DNA from: Winogradskyella epiphytica
GTDB taxonomy: Bacteria; Bacteroidota; Bacteroidia; Flavobacteriales; Flavobacteriaceae
NCBI RefSeq assembly: GCF_003217215.1
Contig: NZ_QJTD01000005.1
Location: forward strand, 111,480 to 175,479
Reading direction: 5' to 3'
DNA length: 64,000 nt
The first letter of the stretch is position 1. Every line of letters begins with the position of its first letter. Under the pieces are notes generated by a model that ran no database searches, was not told the origin of the DNA, and saw only the letters and a program-made list of their open reading frames with translations. Both the position numbers and the translations under genes were made by a program. Shown in pieces: positions 1 through 8,523 of the stretch.

Positions 1-412
1 GCCAAAACATTCCAGTTTTCCGTTCATCTACAAACTCTATCACTATTTCACGTGATTGTTTATTAACACCTACAGGAATTCCTACTGAGACACCTCCACC
101 AACGCGTCTTCCGGTTCCTCCAACACCAATTCCAAAATTACTATTGGTTCGTTGTCGCACTTCCTGACTTTGTATATCAATATAAAAATCAGGATTATCC
201 GTTCGAGATAGCCCCATAGTCTTTAGTTGTTCATCCATGGATCTAATTAAGCGTTTTGTATCTAATTCGCTTAATCCTGTTTTCATATCACCAAAATAAT
301 TATAGGTTCTATAATCCTTAAAGTTGGTTGACTTTTCGTAATCGTAATGCACAATACTTCCACATGAGGTAAAAAGTATGGCTATAATTAAGAGCTTTAA
401 TATCTTCATCAT
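1..412 (-). CDS. DUF4136-type lipoprotein, C-terminus outside window
   Basis: An open frame reads from the ATG at 412 to the window edge with no stop, giving about 137 residues. It begins MMKILKLLIIAILFTSCGS, a short hydrophobic signal with a lipobox (FTSC), so the product should be a lipoprotein. The body has the pattern of the DUF4136 family: a tyrosine-rich segment (FKDYRTYNYFGD), then a conserved stretch predicting that the protein is compared with other copies, and a Gly-rich VGGGVSVGIPVGV segment. Function unknown; the family is common in Bacteroidota envelopes. The second ATG at 409 is an equally possible start. It lies 41 bases after the K+ channel gene on the same strand. Confidence 0.75.
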   Translation of the reverse strand, partial: MMKILKLLIIAILFTSCGSIVHYDYEKSTNFKDYRTYNYFGDMKTGLSELDTKRLIRSMDEQLKTMGLSRTDNPDFYIDIQSQEVRQRTNSNFGIGVGGTGRRVGGGVSVGIPVGVNKQSREIVIEFVDERKTGMFW

Positions 413-453
413 TTTTTATTCTAAAGGTATTAAAATTTTCGTGGAAGACGTAA

Positions 454-1170
454 TTAGGCTTGGTCTTCCTCTAAAGGCTCAACAGCTTTTGTCAATGAGG
501 AGGAAATAATTCCTGTTGGGATAGCAACAATACCTAATCCGATGATTAATATAAAAAAAGTAAAGATTCTACCTCCCATAGTAATTGGATAAACATCACC
601 ATAACCTACTGTAGTAAGTGTTACTATAGACCACCAAAGGCTATCGAATATAGAGGAAAAATGTTCGGGTTGCGCTTCGTTTTCAAAGTAGAATATACCC
701 ACTGCCGCAAAATAGATGAGCATTAATGTAATCACCATAAACAGAATAATCTGCTCTTTGGCCATCATCATGGCGTTACCGAAGTGACGTAAGGCTTTAT
801 TATATCGAACTAATTTGAAAAGCCTAAACAATCGGAACATTCGCAACATTCGCAGTGAGCGTAAGTCGATACCAAAGGACAAATAAAATGGAAGAATCGC
901 TAAAAAATCGATAATTCCGAAAAAACTAAAAATAAATTTGGGTTTACTATCAGCTACATAAATTCGAGCTAAATATTCAAAAGTGAATATGATAACACAA
1001 AACGTTTCAATAGAGTTTAAAATGACTCTGGTTTGCGGCTTAAGATTCGGTAAAGTTTCAATTGAAAAGGTTACTACTGAAAGTATAATTAATAACTGAA
1101 TGACTATAGCAAATGTCTTACTTCGCTTAGAACTATTAAGCTCAACAAGATTTTTTAAATCTGCTTTCAT
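454..1170 (-). CDS. Voltage-gated-type potassium channel (ion transporter family)
   Basis: 238 residues, inner-membrane protein that should conduct K+. The selectivity filter TTVGYGD is at residues 186-192, preceded by the pore helix (SIFDSLWWSIVTL) and followed by the last transmembrane helix. Upstream are four to five hydrophobic helices and a clear S4-like segment with a basic residue every third position: R104, R107, R110, R113, R116, K119, R122. This is the architecture of a six-helix Kv/KvAP-like subunit, which works as a tetramer. There is no cytoplasmic RCK domain; the C-terminal tail after the pore is only about 18 residues. It starts 15 bases after the obg stop codon and probably shares its transcript. 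Confidence 0.88.
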   Translation of the reverse strand: MKADLKNLVELNSSKRSKTFAIVIQLLIILSVVTFSIETLPNLKPQTRVILNSIETFCVIIFTFEYLARIYVADSKPKFIFSFFGIIDFLAILPFYLSFGIDLRSLRMLRMFRLFRLFKLVRYNKALRHFGNAMMMAKEQIILFMVITLMLIYFAAVGIFYFENEAQPEHFSSIFDSLWWSIVTLTTVGYGDVYPITMGGRIFTFFILIIGLGIVAIPTGIISSSLTKAVEPLEEDQA

Positions 1171-1185
1171 ACAAAAAACTAATCC

Positions 1186-2184
1186 TTATACATTTAACAT
1201 TTTCCAGAGCTTGTCTTTCAATTCTGTTAAACCTTGTTGTGCAACAGAAGAAATAAACATATAATCCGTCTCTAAATTTTTGTCTAAAATAGCGGCAACT
1301 TCTGTTTTTAGCTCGTCATCTAACATATCAGATTTTGAAATCACAACAAAACGTTCCTTATCTAACATTTCAGGATTGTAACGTCTGAGTTCGTCTACAA
1401 GAATTTCATATTGTTCAATATGATCATTAGCATCTGCAGGAATCAGAAACAGTAGAATTGAGTTTCGTTCAATATGTCTTAAGAAATAATATCCTAATCC
1501 CTTTCCTTCTGCTGCTCCTTCAATAATACCAGGGATATCCGCCATTACAAAAGACTGGAAATCACGATACTCTACAATACCTAAATTGGGTTTCAGAGTT
1601 GTAAACTCATAATCTGCAATTTTAGGTTTCGCAGAAGTTAAGACCGATAATAATGTCGATTTTCCAGCGTTAGGAAAACCTACTAATCCAACGTCTGCTA
1701 ATACTTTAAGTTCTAAAGTAATATCCTTTTCCTCTTGTGGAATTCCAGGTTGTGCGTAACGAGGTGTTTGATTTACTGAATTTTTAAAATGCCAGTTTCC
1801 ACGGCCTCCCATTCCTCCTTCAACTACAATTCTTTCTTCACCATCTTCAGTGATTTCAAACAAGATATCATTTGTCTCCGAATCGCGAACAACAGTTCCT
1901 AATGGTACTTCTACATAAACATCTTCACCATCAGCTCCCGTGCTTCTACCTCTACTTCCATGAGCACCATGTCCGGCTTTCATGTGTCGCTGAAACTTTA
2001 AGTGAACAAGCGTCCATAAGTTAGAGTTCCCACGAATTATCACATGACCTCCACGACCACCATCTCCTCCATCAGGCCCTCCTTTTTGTATATATTTTTC
2101 GCGATGTAAATGCGCAGAGCCTTTCCCCCCGTTTCCAGAAGCGACGTGCATCTTTACGTAATCAACAAAATTTCCTTCAGTCAT
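1186..2184 (-). CDS. obg: GTPase Obg (CgtA), ribosome assembly/stress GTPase
   Basis: 332 residues from the ATG at 2184 ([14 protein letters not shown]), the usual start of flavobacterial Obg; a longer frame to 2202 adds six residues (MRWEVN) that are not typical. The N-terminal Gly-rich Obg fold covers residues 1-158 ([24 protein letters not shown]). The G domain follows: G1 GFPNAGKST at 169-177, G2 TT in the DYEFTTL switch, G3 DIPG at 216-219, G4 as SKSD at 283-286 in place of NKxD. There is no long C-terminal OCT extension, as is usual in this phylum. Obg binds the 50S subunit during maturation and is normally essential. It sits 100 bases downstream of the hpt-adk fusion gene. Confidence 0.96.
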   Translation of the reverse strand: MTEGNFVDYVKMHVASGNGGKGSAHLHREKYIQKGGPDGGDGGRGGHVIIRGNSNLWTLVHLKFQRHMKAGHGAHGSRGRSTGADGEDVYVEVPLGTVVRDSETNDILFEITEDGEERIVVEGGMGGRGNWHFKNSVNQTPRYAQPGIPQEEKDITLELKVLADVGLVGFPNAGKSTLLSVLTSAKPKIADYEFTTLKPNLGIVEYRDFQSFVMADIPGIIEGAAEGKGLGYYFLRHIERNSILLFLIPADANDHIEQYEILVDELRRYNPEMLDKERFVVISKSDMLDDELKTEVAAILDKNLETDYMFISSVAQQGLTELKDKLWKMLNV

Positions 2185-2284
2185 GTTCACTTCCCATCTC
2201 AATGGGAATTGTATTAGTTAAAATCTTAATTCTTTATTCTATTATTCAAAAACGATTTAATCTATTTCGATTAATGGTCTTTAA

Positions 2285-3394
2285 TTATAGATTATCAATC
2301 ACTTTGCTTAAACGCTCAGTGATTTCTTCAATACTACCTACTCCATCAACACCAAAATATTTATCTTGATCCATGTAGTAGTTCTTTAGTACTGCTGTTT
2401 TCTTATAATATAGAGAAATTCGGTTTCTAATAATGCTTTCATCGGCATCATCTGTTCTTCCACTCGTTTTTCCTCTTTCAAGTAAACGATTTACCAAAAC
2501 CTCATCATCAACTTCTAAAGCTACCATCGCATCGATTTGAGAATCTTTACTTTCCATTAATACATCTAAAGCTTTCGCTTGAGCATTTGTTCTCGGAAAG
2601 CCATCAAAAATAAAACCTTTAGCACCGGCATTCTTTTCAACCTCTTTACTCAACATATCAATAGTGACTTGATCAGGAACTAATTCGCCTTTGTCCATAT
2701 AAGATTTAGCCAACATACCTAATGCAGTTTCATTTTTGATATTGAATCTAAAAACGTCGCCGGTAGAGATATGGATTAAATCGTATTTTTCTTTTAGAAA
2801 GTTAGCTTGTGTTCCTTTGCCTGCTCCAGGAGGACCAAATAGCACTAAGTTTGTCATGTGTTGTGTAGTTTTTAATTGATAGACGTTTGGCAAATCTCTT
2901 CCTAATCCGTTATAGTCTAAGCCATAGCCAACGATAAACTTATCCGGAATTTCCATGCCAACATAATGAAGTTTAAAATCTTTCTTATAGGCTTCAGGTT
3001 TAAAAAACAAAGTAGCAATGAGTAATTGCTTTACATTCTCATTTTTAAAAATACGATGAACCTCTGCTAAGGTATTTCCTGAATCTATAATATCTTCTAA
3101 AATAACAACCGTTCTTCCCGTTAAGTCTTGGGTTAAACCAATTAATCGTTGAATATCTTCAGTTGATTTCACACCTTCATAAGAGGCTAATTTAATAAAG
3201 GTCACCTCACATGGTTTTGGATATTTTTTTACAAAATCACTCACCAACATAAAGGAACCATTTAGTATACCAATAAATACAGGCACCTCGTCTCCTAAAT
3301 CTTCAGCAATGCCATCTACCATCTTTTGAACGGCAGTATCTATTTCTTCCTCAGATATAAAGGGTTTAAAGTATAAATCGTGAAGCTTAATCAC
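2285..3394 (-). CDS. Fused hypoxanthine phosphoribosyltransferase - adenylate kinase
   Basis: 369 residues with two complete enzymes in one frame. Residues 1-175 are a HPRT: the PRPP-binding motif VVILEDIIDSGNT is at 97-109 and the base-binding region (KFIVGYGLDYNGLGRDLP) at 152-169. Residues 180-369 are a full short-LID adenylate kinase: P-loop GPPGAGKGT at 187-195, the AMP-binding STGD (210-213) and DGFPRT, and the short lid RGKTSGRTDDAD. The linker is only about five residues (LKTTQH). HPRT salvages hypoxanthine/guanine with PRPP; Adk interconverts AMP, ADP and ATP. An internal ATG at 2857 begins the Adk part and could be a separate start, but I see no clear ribosome-binding site before it. 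A TAnnTTTG promoter lies just upstream. Confidence 0.93.
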   Translation of the reverse strand: MIKLHDLYFKPFISEEEIDTAVQKMVDGIAEDLGDEVPVFIGILNGSFMLVSDFVKKYPKPCEVTFIKLASYEGVKSTEDIQRLIGLTQDLTGRTVVILEDIIDSGNTLAEVHRIFKNENVKQLLIATLFFKPEAYKKDFKLHYVGMEIPDKFIVGYGLDYNGLGRDLPNVYQLKTTQHMTNLVLFGPPGAGKGTQANFLKEKYDLIHISTGDVFRFNIKNETALGMLAKSYMDKGELVPDQVTIDMLSKEVEKNAGAKGFIFDGFPRTNAQAKALDVLMESKDSQIDAMVALEVDDEVLVNRLLERGKTSGRTDDADESIIRNRISLYYKKTAVLKNYYMDQDKYFGVDGVGSIEEITERLSKVIDNL

Positions 3395-3415
3395 TTTCTT
3401 TTTATTTTAGAAATG

Positions 3416-3423
3416 CAAAGATA
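3416..3423 (-). promoter_or_regulatory. Bacteroidota -7 promoter element of hpt-adk
   Basis: Reads TATCTTTG on the minus strand, a perfect TAnnTTTG match, 22 bases before the hpt-adk ATG. No clear TTG element lies at the expected -33 distance. Confidence 0.65.
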
Positions 3424-3613
3424 CATATTTGATTGAGGTTTGAGGGTTTTTTGATTTAGGAATTTAGAATTATATAGTAGAATTAGCGTATTTTTGCTAT
3501 TGAAAAGCAGATTTTTAATCCCAAAAGTTTCCGAATGTATTCTCGAGAAATCCAGACGCTTTCGAAAACTTTCCTTTAAATTATAAGTATTTCCACCTTC
3601 GTGGGACATTAAT

Positions 3614-4804
3614 ATGAACTATTTTTCTTCAAATTTTAAACTCGGCATTCTAGGCGGTGGCCAACTTGGCAAAATGATGTTATACGACACGCGTAAATTT
3701 GATATTTACACCTGTGTATTAGATCCAAGTCCAGATGCGCCTTCAAGATTAGCCTGCGACGAATTCTATGTTGGCGACTTATTAGACTATCAAACTGTAG
3801 TGGACTTTGGTAAAAACGTAGATGTTTTAACTATTGAAATAGAAAACGTTAATGTAGATGCCTTAGAAACATTAGAAAAACAAGGCGTCAAAGTTTTTCC
3901 ATCCTCAAAAACGCTAAGAACCATTCAAAATAAATCTACTCAGAAATTATTTTATCGCGATCATAATATCCCAACTGCAGACTTTTCTAGATTTGCTTAC
4001 ACATCTGAAATTGATGAAGCGGTAGATAACGGAGGGTTAAATTACCCATTTGTATGGAAAAGCGCTCGTTTTGGATACGATGGGACTGGAGTAAAAGTAG
4101 TTCGAAGTATTTCAGACTTAACAGATTTGCCGAATGTAGAATGTATTACAGAGAAATTAATTCCTTTTAAAAATGAATTAGCTGTAATTGTAGCAAGAAA
4201 TGAAAAAGGTGAACTCAAAACCTATCCTGTAGTGGAAATGGAATTTCACCCTGAAGCTAATCAAGTAGAATATGTCATTTGTCCTGCAAGAATCCCTGAC
4301 GATATCGCTAAAAAAGCGGAAGCTGTTGCTTTGAAAACAGCGGCTGCATTTAAACATGTAGGTTTATTAGCTGTTGAAATGTTTCAAACCGAAAACGATG
4401 AAATCCTCGTAAACGAGGTAGCTCCAAGACCTCATAATTCAGGTCACTACAGTATTGAAGCAAGCTACACCTCACAATTCGAGCAGCAAATAAGATGCAT
4501 TTTAGGACTACCTCTTGGTAATACTGAAAGTAAAGTTGCCGGAGTTATGGTAAATCTTGTTGGTGCCGAAGGCTATACAGGAGATGTGATTTACAAAAAC
4601 ATTGATACCATACTTGCAATGGATGGAGTAACACCGCATATCTACGGTAAAAAACAAACTAGACCATTCCGAAAAATGGGACATGTTACTATTGTGAATA
4701 AAGATTTAGAACAAGCTAGAAGGATAGCTCAAGAGGTCAAAGAATCTATTGAGGTTATCAGCACAATTAATAATAATGACACAAATTCTAAATGCAATAA
4801 TTAG
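3614..4804 (+). CDS. purK: 5-(carboxyamino)imidazole ribonucleotide synthase PurK
   Basis: 396 residues. ATP-grasp enzyme of purine synthesis that carboxylates AIR with bicarbonate and ATP to N5-CAIR. The N-terminal dinucleotide-like start (FKLGILGGGQLGKMM) is diagnostic of PurK. The ATP-grasp body shows FVWKSARFGYDGTGVKV near residue 150, EKLIPFKNELAVIVAR, and the metal-binding region ALLAVEMF...VNEVAPRPHNSGHYSIEA near 260-285. The family normally ends near 380 residues; the extra C-terminal tail (NNNDTNSKCNN) is low complexity. purE begins 24 bases later, so the two form an operon handing on the unstable N5-CAIR. Confidence 0.96.
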   Translation: MNYFSSNFKLGILGGGQLGKMMLYDTRKFDIYTCVLDPSPDAPSRLACDEFYVGDLLDYQTVVDFGKNVDVLTIEIENVNVDALETLEKQGVKVFPSSKTLRTIQNKSTQKLFYRDHNIPTADFSRFAYTSEIDEAVDNGGLNYPFVWKSARFGYDGTGVKVVRSISDLTDLPNVECITEKLIPFKNELAVIVARNEKGELKTYPVVEMEFHPEANQVEYVICPARIPDDIAKKAEAVALKTAAAFKHVGLLAVEMFQTENDEILVNEVAPRPHNSGHYSIEASYTSQFEQQIRCILGLPLGNTESKVAGVMVNLVGAEGYTGDVIYKNIDTILAMDGVTPHIYGKKQTRPFRKMGHVTIVNKDLEQARRIAQEVKESIEVISTINNNDTNSKCNN

Positions 4805-4828
4805 AATTTTAAGATAAAAATAAATTTA

Positions 4829-5308
4829 ATGAAAAAAGTAGCAGTAATAATGGGAAGTAAAAGCGATTTGCCAGTAATGCAAGACGCTATTGATATCTTA
4901 AAAGAATTTAATATTGAAGTAGAAGTCGATATTGTTTCTGCACATAGAACTCCCGAAAAATTATTTGATTACGGAAAAAACGCTCATAATAGAGACATAA
5001 AAGTTATAATTGCAGGTGCAGGAGGAGCAGCACATTTGCCAGGAATGATTGCCTCTCTTTCTCCTCTACCCGTTATTGGTGTACCTGTAAAAAGCAGTAA
5101 CTCAATAGATGGTTGGGATTCTGTCTTATCAATTCTTCAAATGCCAGGCGGCGTTCCTGTGGCAACCGTCGCACTTAACGGCGCCAAAAATGCCGGAATT
5201 TTAGCAGCTCAAATATTAGGTAGTTCAGATGCCTCCATTTTAGAACAAATTATGGATTATAAAGAAGGCCTTAAAAGTAAGGTGATAGACTCAGCCAAAA
5301 CCCTATAA
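4829..5308 (+). CDS. purE: N5-CAIR mutase PurE (class I)
   Basis: 159 residues, usual length for a class I PurE, which moves the carboxylate of N5-CAIR to give CAIR. Visible motifs are the N-terminal VAVIMGSKSDLPVM, the catalytic SAHRTPEKL near residue 40, the Gly-rich GAGGAAHLPGMIAS near 65-80 and the SLLQMPGGVPVAT-like segment (ILQMPGGVPVATVA). It follows purK by 24 bases and is closed by a hairpin terminator 4 bases after the stop codon. Confidence 0.97.
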   Translation: MKKVAVIMGSKSDLPVMQDAIDILKEFNIEVEVDIVSAHRTPEKLFDYGKNAHNRDIKVIIAGAGGAAHLPGMIASLSPLPVIGVPVKSSNSIDGWDSVLSILQMPGGVPVATVALNGAKNAGILAAQILGSSDASILEQIMDYKEGLKSKVIDSAKTL

Positions 5309-5311
5309 TAA

Positions 5312-5342
5312 AAAAGCCTCAACTTACGTCGAGGCTTTTCAG
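5312..5342 (+). terminator. Rho-independent-type terminator of purKE
   Basis: Perfect 9-bp stem AAAAGCCTC (5312-5320) / GAGGCTTTT (5331-5339) with a 10-base loop, directly after the purE stop. The A and T runs make it able to act in both directions. Confidence 0.8.
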
Positions 5343-5474
5343 CTATTAATCAATTCCTAGAAGCAAAACTTAATGCTAATAGTATCACAAAGGTACTTAC
5401 AACTTTGCAATTTTCGCTCTTAAAATTAAGTTAAAATACATTTCACATAACCTTATTAAGAAAAATACCATAAT

Positions 5475-7505
5475 ATGACCATTCTCAATAAACACTTCAA
5501 AAATCTATATAACACAGCCCCTTTCTCAGAAATTAAAACAGAAGATTTCCTACCTGCTTTTAATATCGCTATAGAAAAAGCTAGGAATGAAATAGATGCC
5601 ATCACCAACAATAGTGAAGCACCAACGTTCGCCAATACCATAGAAGCTTTAGATTATTCAGGTGAAGAATTAGATCGTATTTCAAGTATATTCTTTAATT
5701 TAAATTCTGCCGAGACCAATGATGAAATTCAAAAAATCGCTCAAGAGGTTTCTCCTCTACTCTCAGAATTCAGTAATGACATTACTTTAAATGAAGAATT
5801 ATTCAAACGTGTTAAGACGGTTTATGATTCAAACAGCAAGCTTAATTTAACAACAGAACAAGAAACCTTATTAGATAAAAAATATAAAGGTTTCTCTAGA
5901 AATGGTGCTAATTTAAGTGAAGACAAAAAACAAAAGCTTCGTGCAATTGACAAAGAATTAAGTCAATTAAAATTACAGTTTGGTGAGCATATTCTTGCAG
6001 AAACGAATGCCTACGAAATGCACCTTACCAATGAGGAAGATCTTTCAGGTTTACCTGAAGACGCTAAAGAAGCAGCTAAACAATTGGCAGAAAGCAAAGG
6101 AAAAGACGGCTGGTTAATCACACTAGAATACCCAAGCTACATTCCATTTATGACCTATGCCGATAACAGAGAGCTTAGAGAAGAGCTCTCAAAAGCATTC
6201 GGAAGAAAAGGTTTTCAAAATAACGCACTTGATAACCAAGACATCGTTCTTAAAATTGCTCAACTTCGTCATAAACGAGCACAACTTTTAAATTACGAAA
6301 CTCATGCCCATTTTGTTTTAGAAGAACGCATGGCGGAAACTCCAGAAAAAGTGACCACATTCTTAAATGAGTTATTAGAAAAAGCGAAACCTGCGGCGAA
6401 AGAAGAGTTTGAAAAATTAGAAAATTTCGCTAAAGAATTAGACGGAATAGACCAGTTACAAAAATGGGATTCAGCTTATTATTCTGAAAAGTTAAAACAA
6501 AAATTATTCGATCTGAATGATGAACAACTGAAACCATATTTCAAATTAGAAAATGTGATTTCAGGAGCATTTACAGTTGCTAATAAATTATTCGGGTTGA
6601 AGTTTGAAGAAATTGACACTATTGACAAATACCATAAAGATGTTTTAACATACAAAGTAACCGATAACGATGGCGAGTTTGTGTCTATTTTTTATGCCGA
6701 TTTTTTCCCAAGAGCAGGAAAGCGCGATGGTGCGTGGATGACTTCTTATAAATCACAAATGATTAAAGATGGTAAAAACGAAAGACCACATGTTTCTATA
6801 GTTTGCAACTTTACAAAACCAACAAAAAGCAAACCTTCTTTATTAACTTTTAATGAAGTAACTACTTTATTCCACGAATTTGGACATGCACTTCACGGTA
6901 TGTTGGCTAATACCACTTATCCGAGTTTATCTGGTACAAGTGTTTATTGGGACTTTGTTGAATTACCAAGTCAAATCATGGAAAATTGGTGTTACGAAAA
7001 AGAAGCCTTAGAGTTATTTGCCACTCATTATGAAACTGGAGAAGTGATTCCAATGGAATTAATTGAAAAGATAAAAGCTTCAGCAACCTTTCACGAAGGC
7101 ATGCAAACGTTGAGACAGTTAAGTTTCGGCTTATTAGATATGTCATGGCATGGTGTTGATCCTTCAAATATTTCAGACGTAAAATCTCATGAAGTTGAAG
7201 CCTTAGGAGACACGAGTTTATATCCTGATGTAGCAGAAAATTGTATGAGCACATCCTTTGCACATATTTTTCAAGGCGGTTATTCGTCTGGATATTACAG
7301 TTACAAATGGGCTGAAGTTTTAGATGCAGATGCGTTTGAATATTTCAAAGAAGAAGGTATTTTTAATAAAGAGGTGGCAAACAAATTCAAAACCCATGTA
7401 CTGTCTCAAGGTGGAACTGAAAACCCAATGACCTTATACAAAAAATTCAGAGGTCAAGAACCTCAGCCAGAAGCATTATTACGTCGCGCTGGTTTGTTGA
7501 AATAA
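5475..7505 (+). CDS. M3 family oligopeptidase (peptidyl-dipeptidase Dcp / oligopeptidase A type)
   Basis: 676 residues, the normal length for Dcp/PrlC-like zinc peptidases, which degrade short peptides in the cytoplasm; no signal peptide is seen. The zinc motif HEFGH is at 467-471 (FHEFGHALHGML), followed by the third-ligand helix FVELPSQIMENW about 25 residues later. The C-terminal substrate-binding region has FQGGYSSGYYSYKWAEVLDADAF (near 598-620), a hallmark of the family with the conserved Tyr/Gly stretch. It stands alone, between the purKE terminator and its own hairpin terminator. Dcp (dipeptidyl) and oligopeptidase A cannot be separated with confidence by eye. Confidence 0.92.
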   Translation: MTILNKHFKNLYNTAPFSEIKTEDFLPAFNIAIEKARNEIDAITNNSEAPTFANTIEALDYSGEELDRISSIFFNLNSAETNDEIQKIAQEVSPLLSEFSNDITLNEELFKRVKTVYDSNSKLNLTTEQETLLDKKYKGFSRNGANLSEDKKQKLRAIDKELSQLKLQFGEHILAETNAYEMHLTNEEDLSGLPEDAKEAAKQLAESKGKDGWLITLEYPSYIPFMTYADNRELREELSKAFGRKGFQNNALDNQDIVLKIAQLRHKRAQLLNYETHAHFVLEERMAETPEKVTTFLNELLEKAKPAAKEEFEKLENFAKELDGIDQLQKWDSAYYSEKLKQKLFDLNDEQLKPYFKLENVISGAFTVANKLFGLKFEEIDTIDKYHKDVLTYKVTDNDGEFVSIFYADFFPRAGKRDGAWMTSYKSQMIKDGKNERPHVSIVCNFTKPTKSKPSLLTFNEVTTLFHEFGHALHGMLANTTYPSLSGTSVYWDFVELPSQIMENWCYEKEALELFATHYETGEVIPMELIEKIKASATFHEGMQTLRQLSFGLLDMSWHGVDPSNISDVKSHEVEALGDTSLYPDVAENCMSTSFAHIFQGGYSSGYYSYKWAEVLDADAFEYFKEEGIFNKEVANKFKTHVLSQGGTENPMTLYKKFRGQEPQPEALLRRAGLLK

Positions 7506-7524
7506 TATCAATTCCCTATTAACA

Positions 7525-7594
7525 GTTGCATTTTTTGCTCTTCATTTTTTTATTTAAAATTAAAAAGAAGCAAAAAATGCAACTTTTTTATTTT
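7525..7594 (+). terminator. Strong hairpin terminator of the M3 peptidase gene
   Basis: Perfect 15-bp inverted repeat GTTGCATTTTTTGCT (7525-7539) / AGCAAAAAATGCAAC (7569-7583), loop 29 bases, followed by TTTTTTATTTTC. It lies 20 bases after the stop codon. Confidence 0.7.
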
Positions 7595-7650
7595 CTTTTC
7601 ACGGGATCAAGAGTCGTTAAAAACCACAATTCATTGTCGTTTATTTAACT

Positions 7651-7658
7651 TACTTTTG
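7651..7658 (+). promoter_or_regulatory. -7 promoter element of the sigma factor gene
   Basis: TACTTTTG matches TAnnTTTG and lies 21 bases before the sigma factor ATG. No well-spaced TTG is obvious upstream. Confidence 0.55.
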
Positions 7659-7679
7659 AATAAGCAATGAAATTAAACA

Positions 7680-8237
7680 ATGCCAAAACATCAAATTAAC
7701 CCAAACAAATGGGTCGAATTGTATTCAGATTATCTCTTCAATTACACTATTACACGTGTAAATGATAGGGCCATTGCTCAGGATATAATTTCTGAAACAT
7801 TCTTGGCAGGTTTAAAATCCATGAAAAACTTTAAAGGTGAAGCCAGCGAACGAACTTGGCTTGTTTCCATTCTAAAGCGAAAAATCATAGATTATTATCG
7901 AAAGAAAAATTCCAACAAGGGACAAGCCGAAGTTAGAATGAATTACAATACGAATTCTGATTCTGATGGCGATTGGCTAGAGGAACGTGTTTCCGACCCC
8001 TTTGATAAAACTGCTGAAGACACTTTAGTAAATACAGAATTGGGAGATGCGATTTATGAATGTTTGGAAAAACTTCCTGCCAAGCAAGCAGAAGTTTTTA
8101 AAATGAAAACGATTTTAGATTACGACACAGAAACAATTTGTAAAGAATTAAATATTACTCCGTCTAATCTTTGGGTAATCATCCATAGAGCAAGAACTGC
8201 ATTGGCTGAATGCATGGAAGATAATTGGTTTAAATAA
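7680..8237 (+). CDS. RNA polymerase sigma-70 family (ECF-like) factor
   Basis: 185 residues. Region 2 (about residues 12-78) has the -10 recognition helix sequence ITRVNDRAIAQDIISETFLAGLKSMKNFKGEASERTWLVSILKRKIIDYYRKK, the standard ECF pattern. Region 4 (about 120-178) has the pattern LEKLPAKQAEVFKMKTILDYDTETICKELNI and a helix-turn-helix ending NLWVIIHRARTALAECM. A Ser/Asp-rich linker joins the two. It is followed 28 bases later by a small cysteine-containing protein that looks like its regulator, so the pair is likely a sigma/anti-sigma unit. This gene pair next to gcvP recurs in flavobacteria as far as I recall. The signal to which it responds is unknown. Confidence 0.9.
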   Translation: MPKHQINPNKWVELYSDYLFNYTITRVNDRAIAQDIISETFLAGLKSMKNFKGEASERTWLVSILKRKIIDYYRKKNSNKGQAEVRMNYNTNSDSDGDWLEERVSDPFDKTAEDTLVNTELGDAIYECLEKLPAKQAEVFKMKTILDYDTETICKELNITPSNLWVIIHRARTALAECMEDNWFK

Positions 8238-8265
8238 TTAATATTCCGGATTACGGACAAGAGAA

Positions 8266-8523
8266 ATGAAGAAAAGCTTTTTATTTATTAGCTGCGACGA
8301 AGCAAAACATATTTGTGACAAGGTACAATATGGCGAAGCAACTAAATGGGAGATTTTTAAATTGCGTATACGACGCTGTTATTGTCGTATAACGAAAAAC
8401 TACAACAATAAAAACATCAAGCTTACTGAAGCTATAAAAGACGGAAAAATAGATTGCTTAAAATCTGAAGAGCGAAATAGATTAAAAAAGCAATTTGAAG
8501 AGGAATTAGCGAAGCATGAATAA
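8266..8523 (+). CDS. Small Cys-containing protein, putative anti-sigma-like partner
   Basis: 85 residues, rich in Lys and Glu. It begins MKKSFLFISCDEAKHICDKVQYGEATKWEIFKLRI. The pattern SC-x2-A-x3-CDKxQYGEA resembles small zinc-finger-like proteins encoded directly after ECF sigma genes in flavobacteria; in those, as I remember them, a His and a CxxC follow, whereas here the segment reads RIRRCYCRITKNY, so the metal site appears altered. There is no membrane helix. The function as an anti-sigma is inferred from position only. Its last 18 bases overlap the end of the convergent UbiA-like gene. Confidence 0.6.
   Translation: MKKSFLFISCDEAKHICDKVQYGEATKWEIFKLRIRRCYCRITKNYNNKNIKLTEAIKDGKIDCLKSEERNRLKKQFEEELAKHE

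Noticed and set aside
3489..3496. TATTTTTG as a promoter for purKE
   Set aside because: It matches the -7 consensus but lies 118 bases before the ATG and lacks a spaced TTG; not listed as a feature.
3391..3609. 72-residue frame on the minus strand upstream of hpt-adk
   Set aside because: It overlaps the hpt-adk promoter and purK leader, has no family resemblance and is of low complexity in places; treated as chance.
8355..8400. Inverted repeat around CGTATACGAC / GTCGTATA in the small protein gene
   Set aside because: It lies fully inside a coding frame and does not end in a T-run; likely chance.
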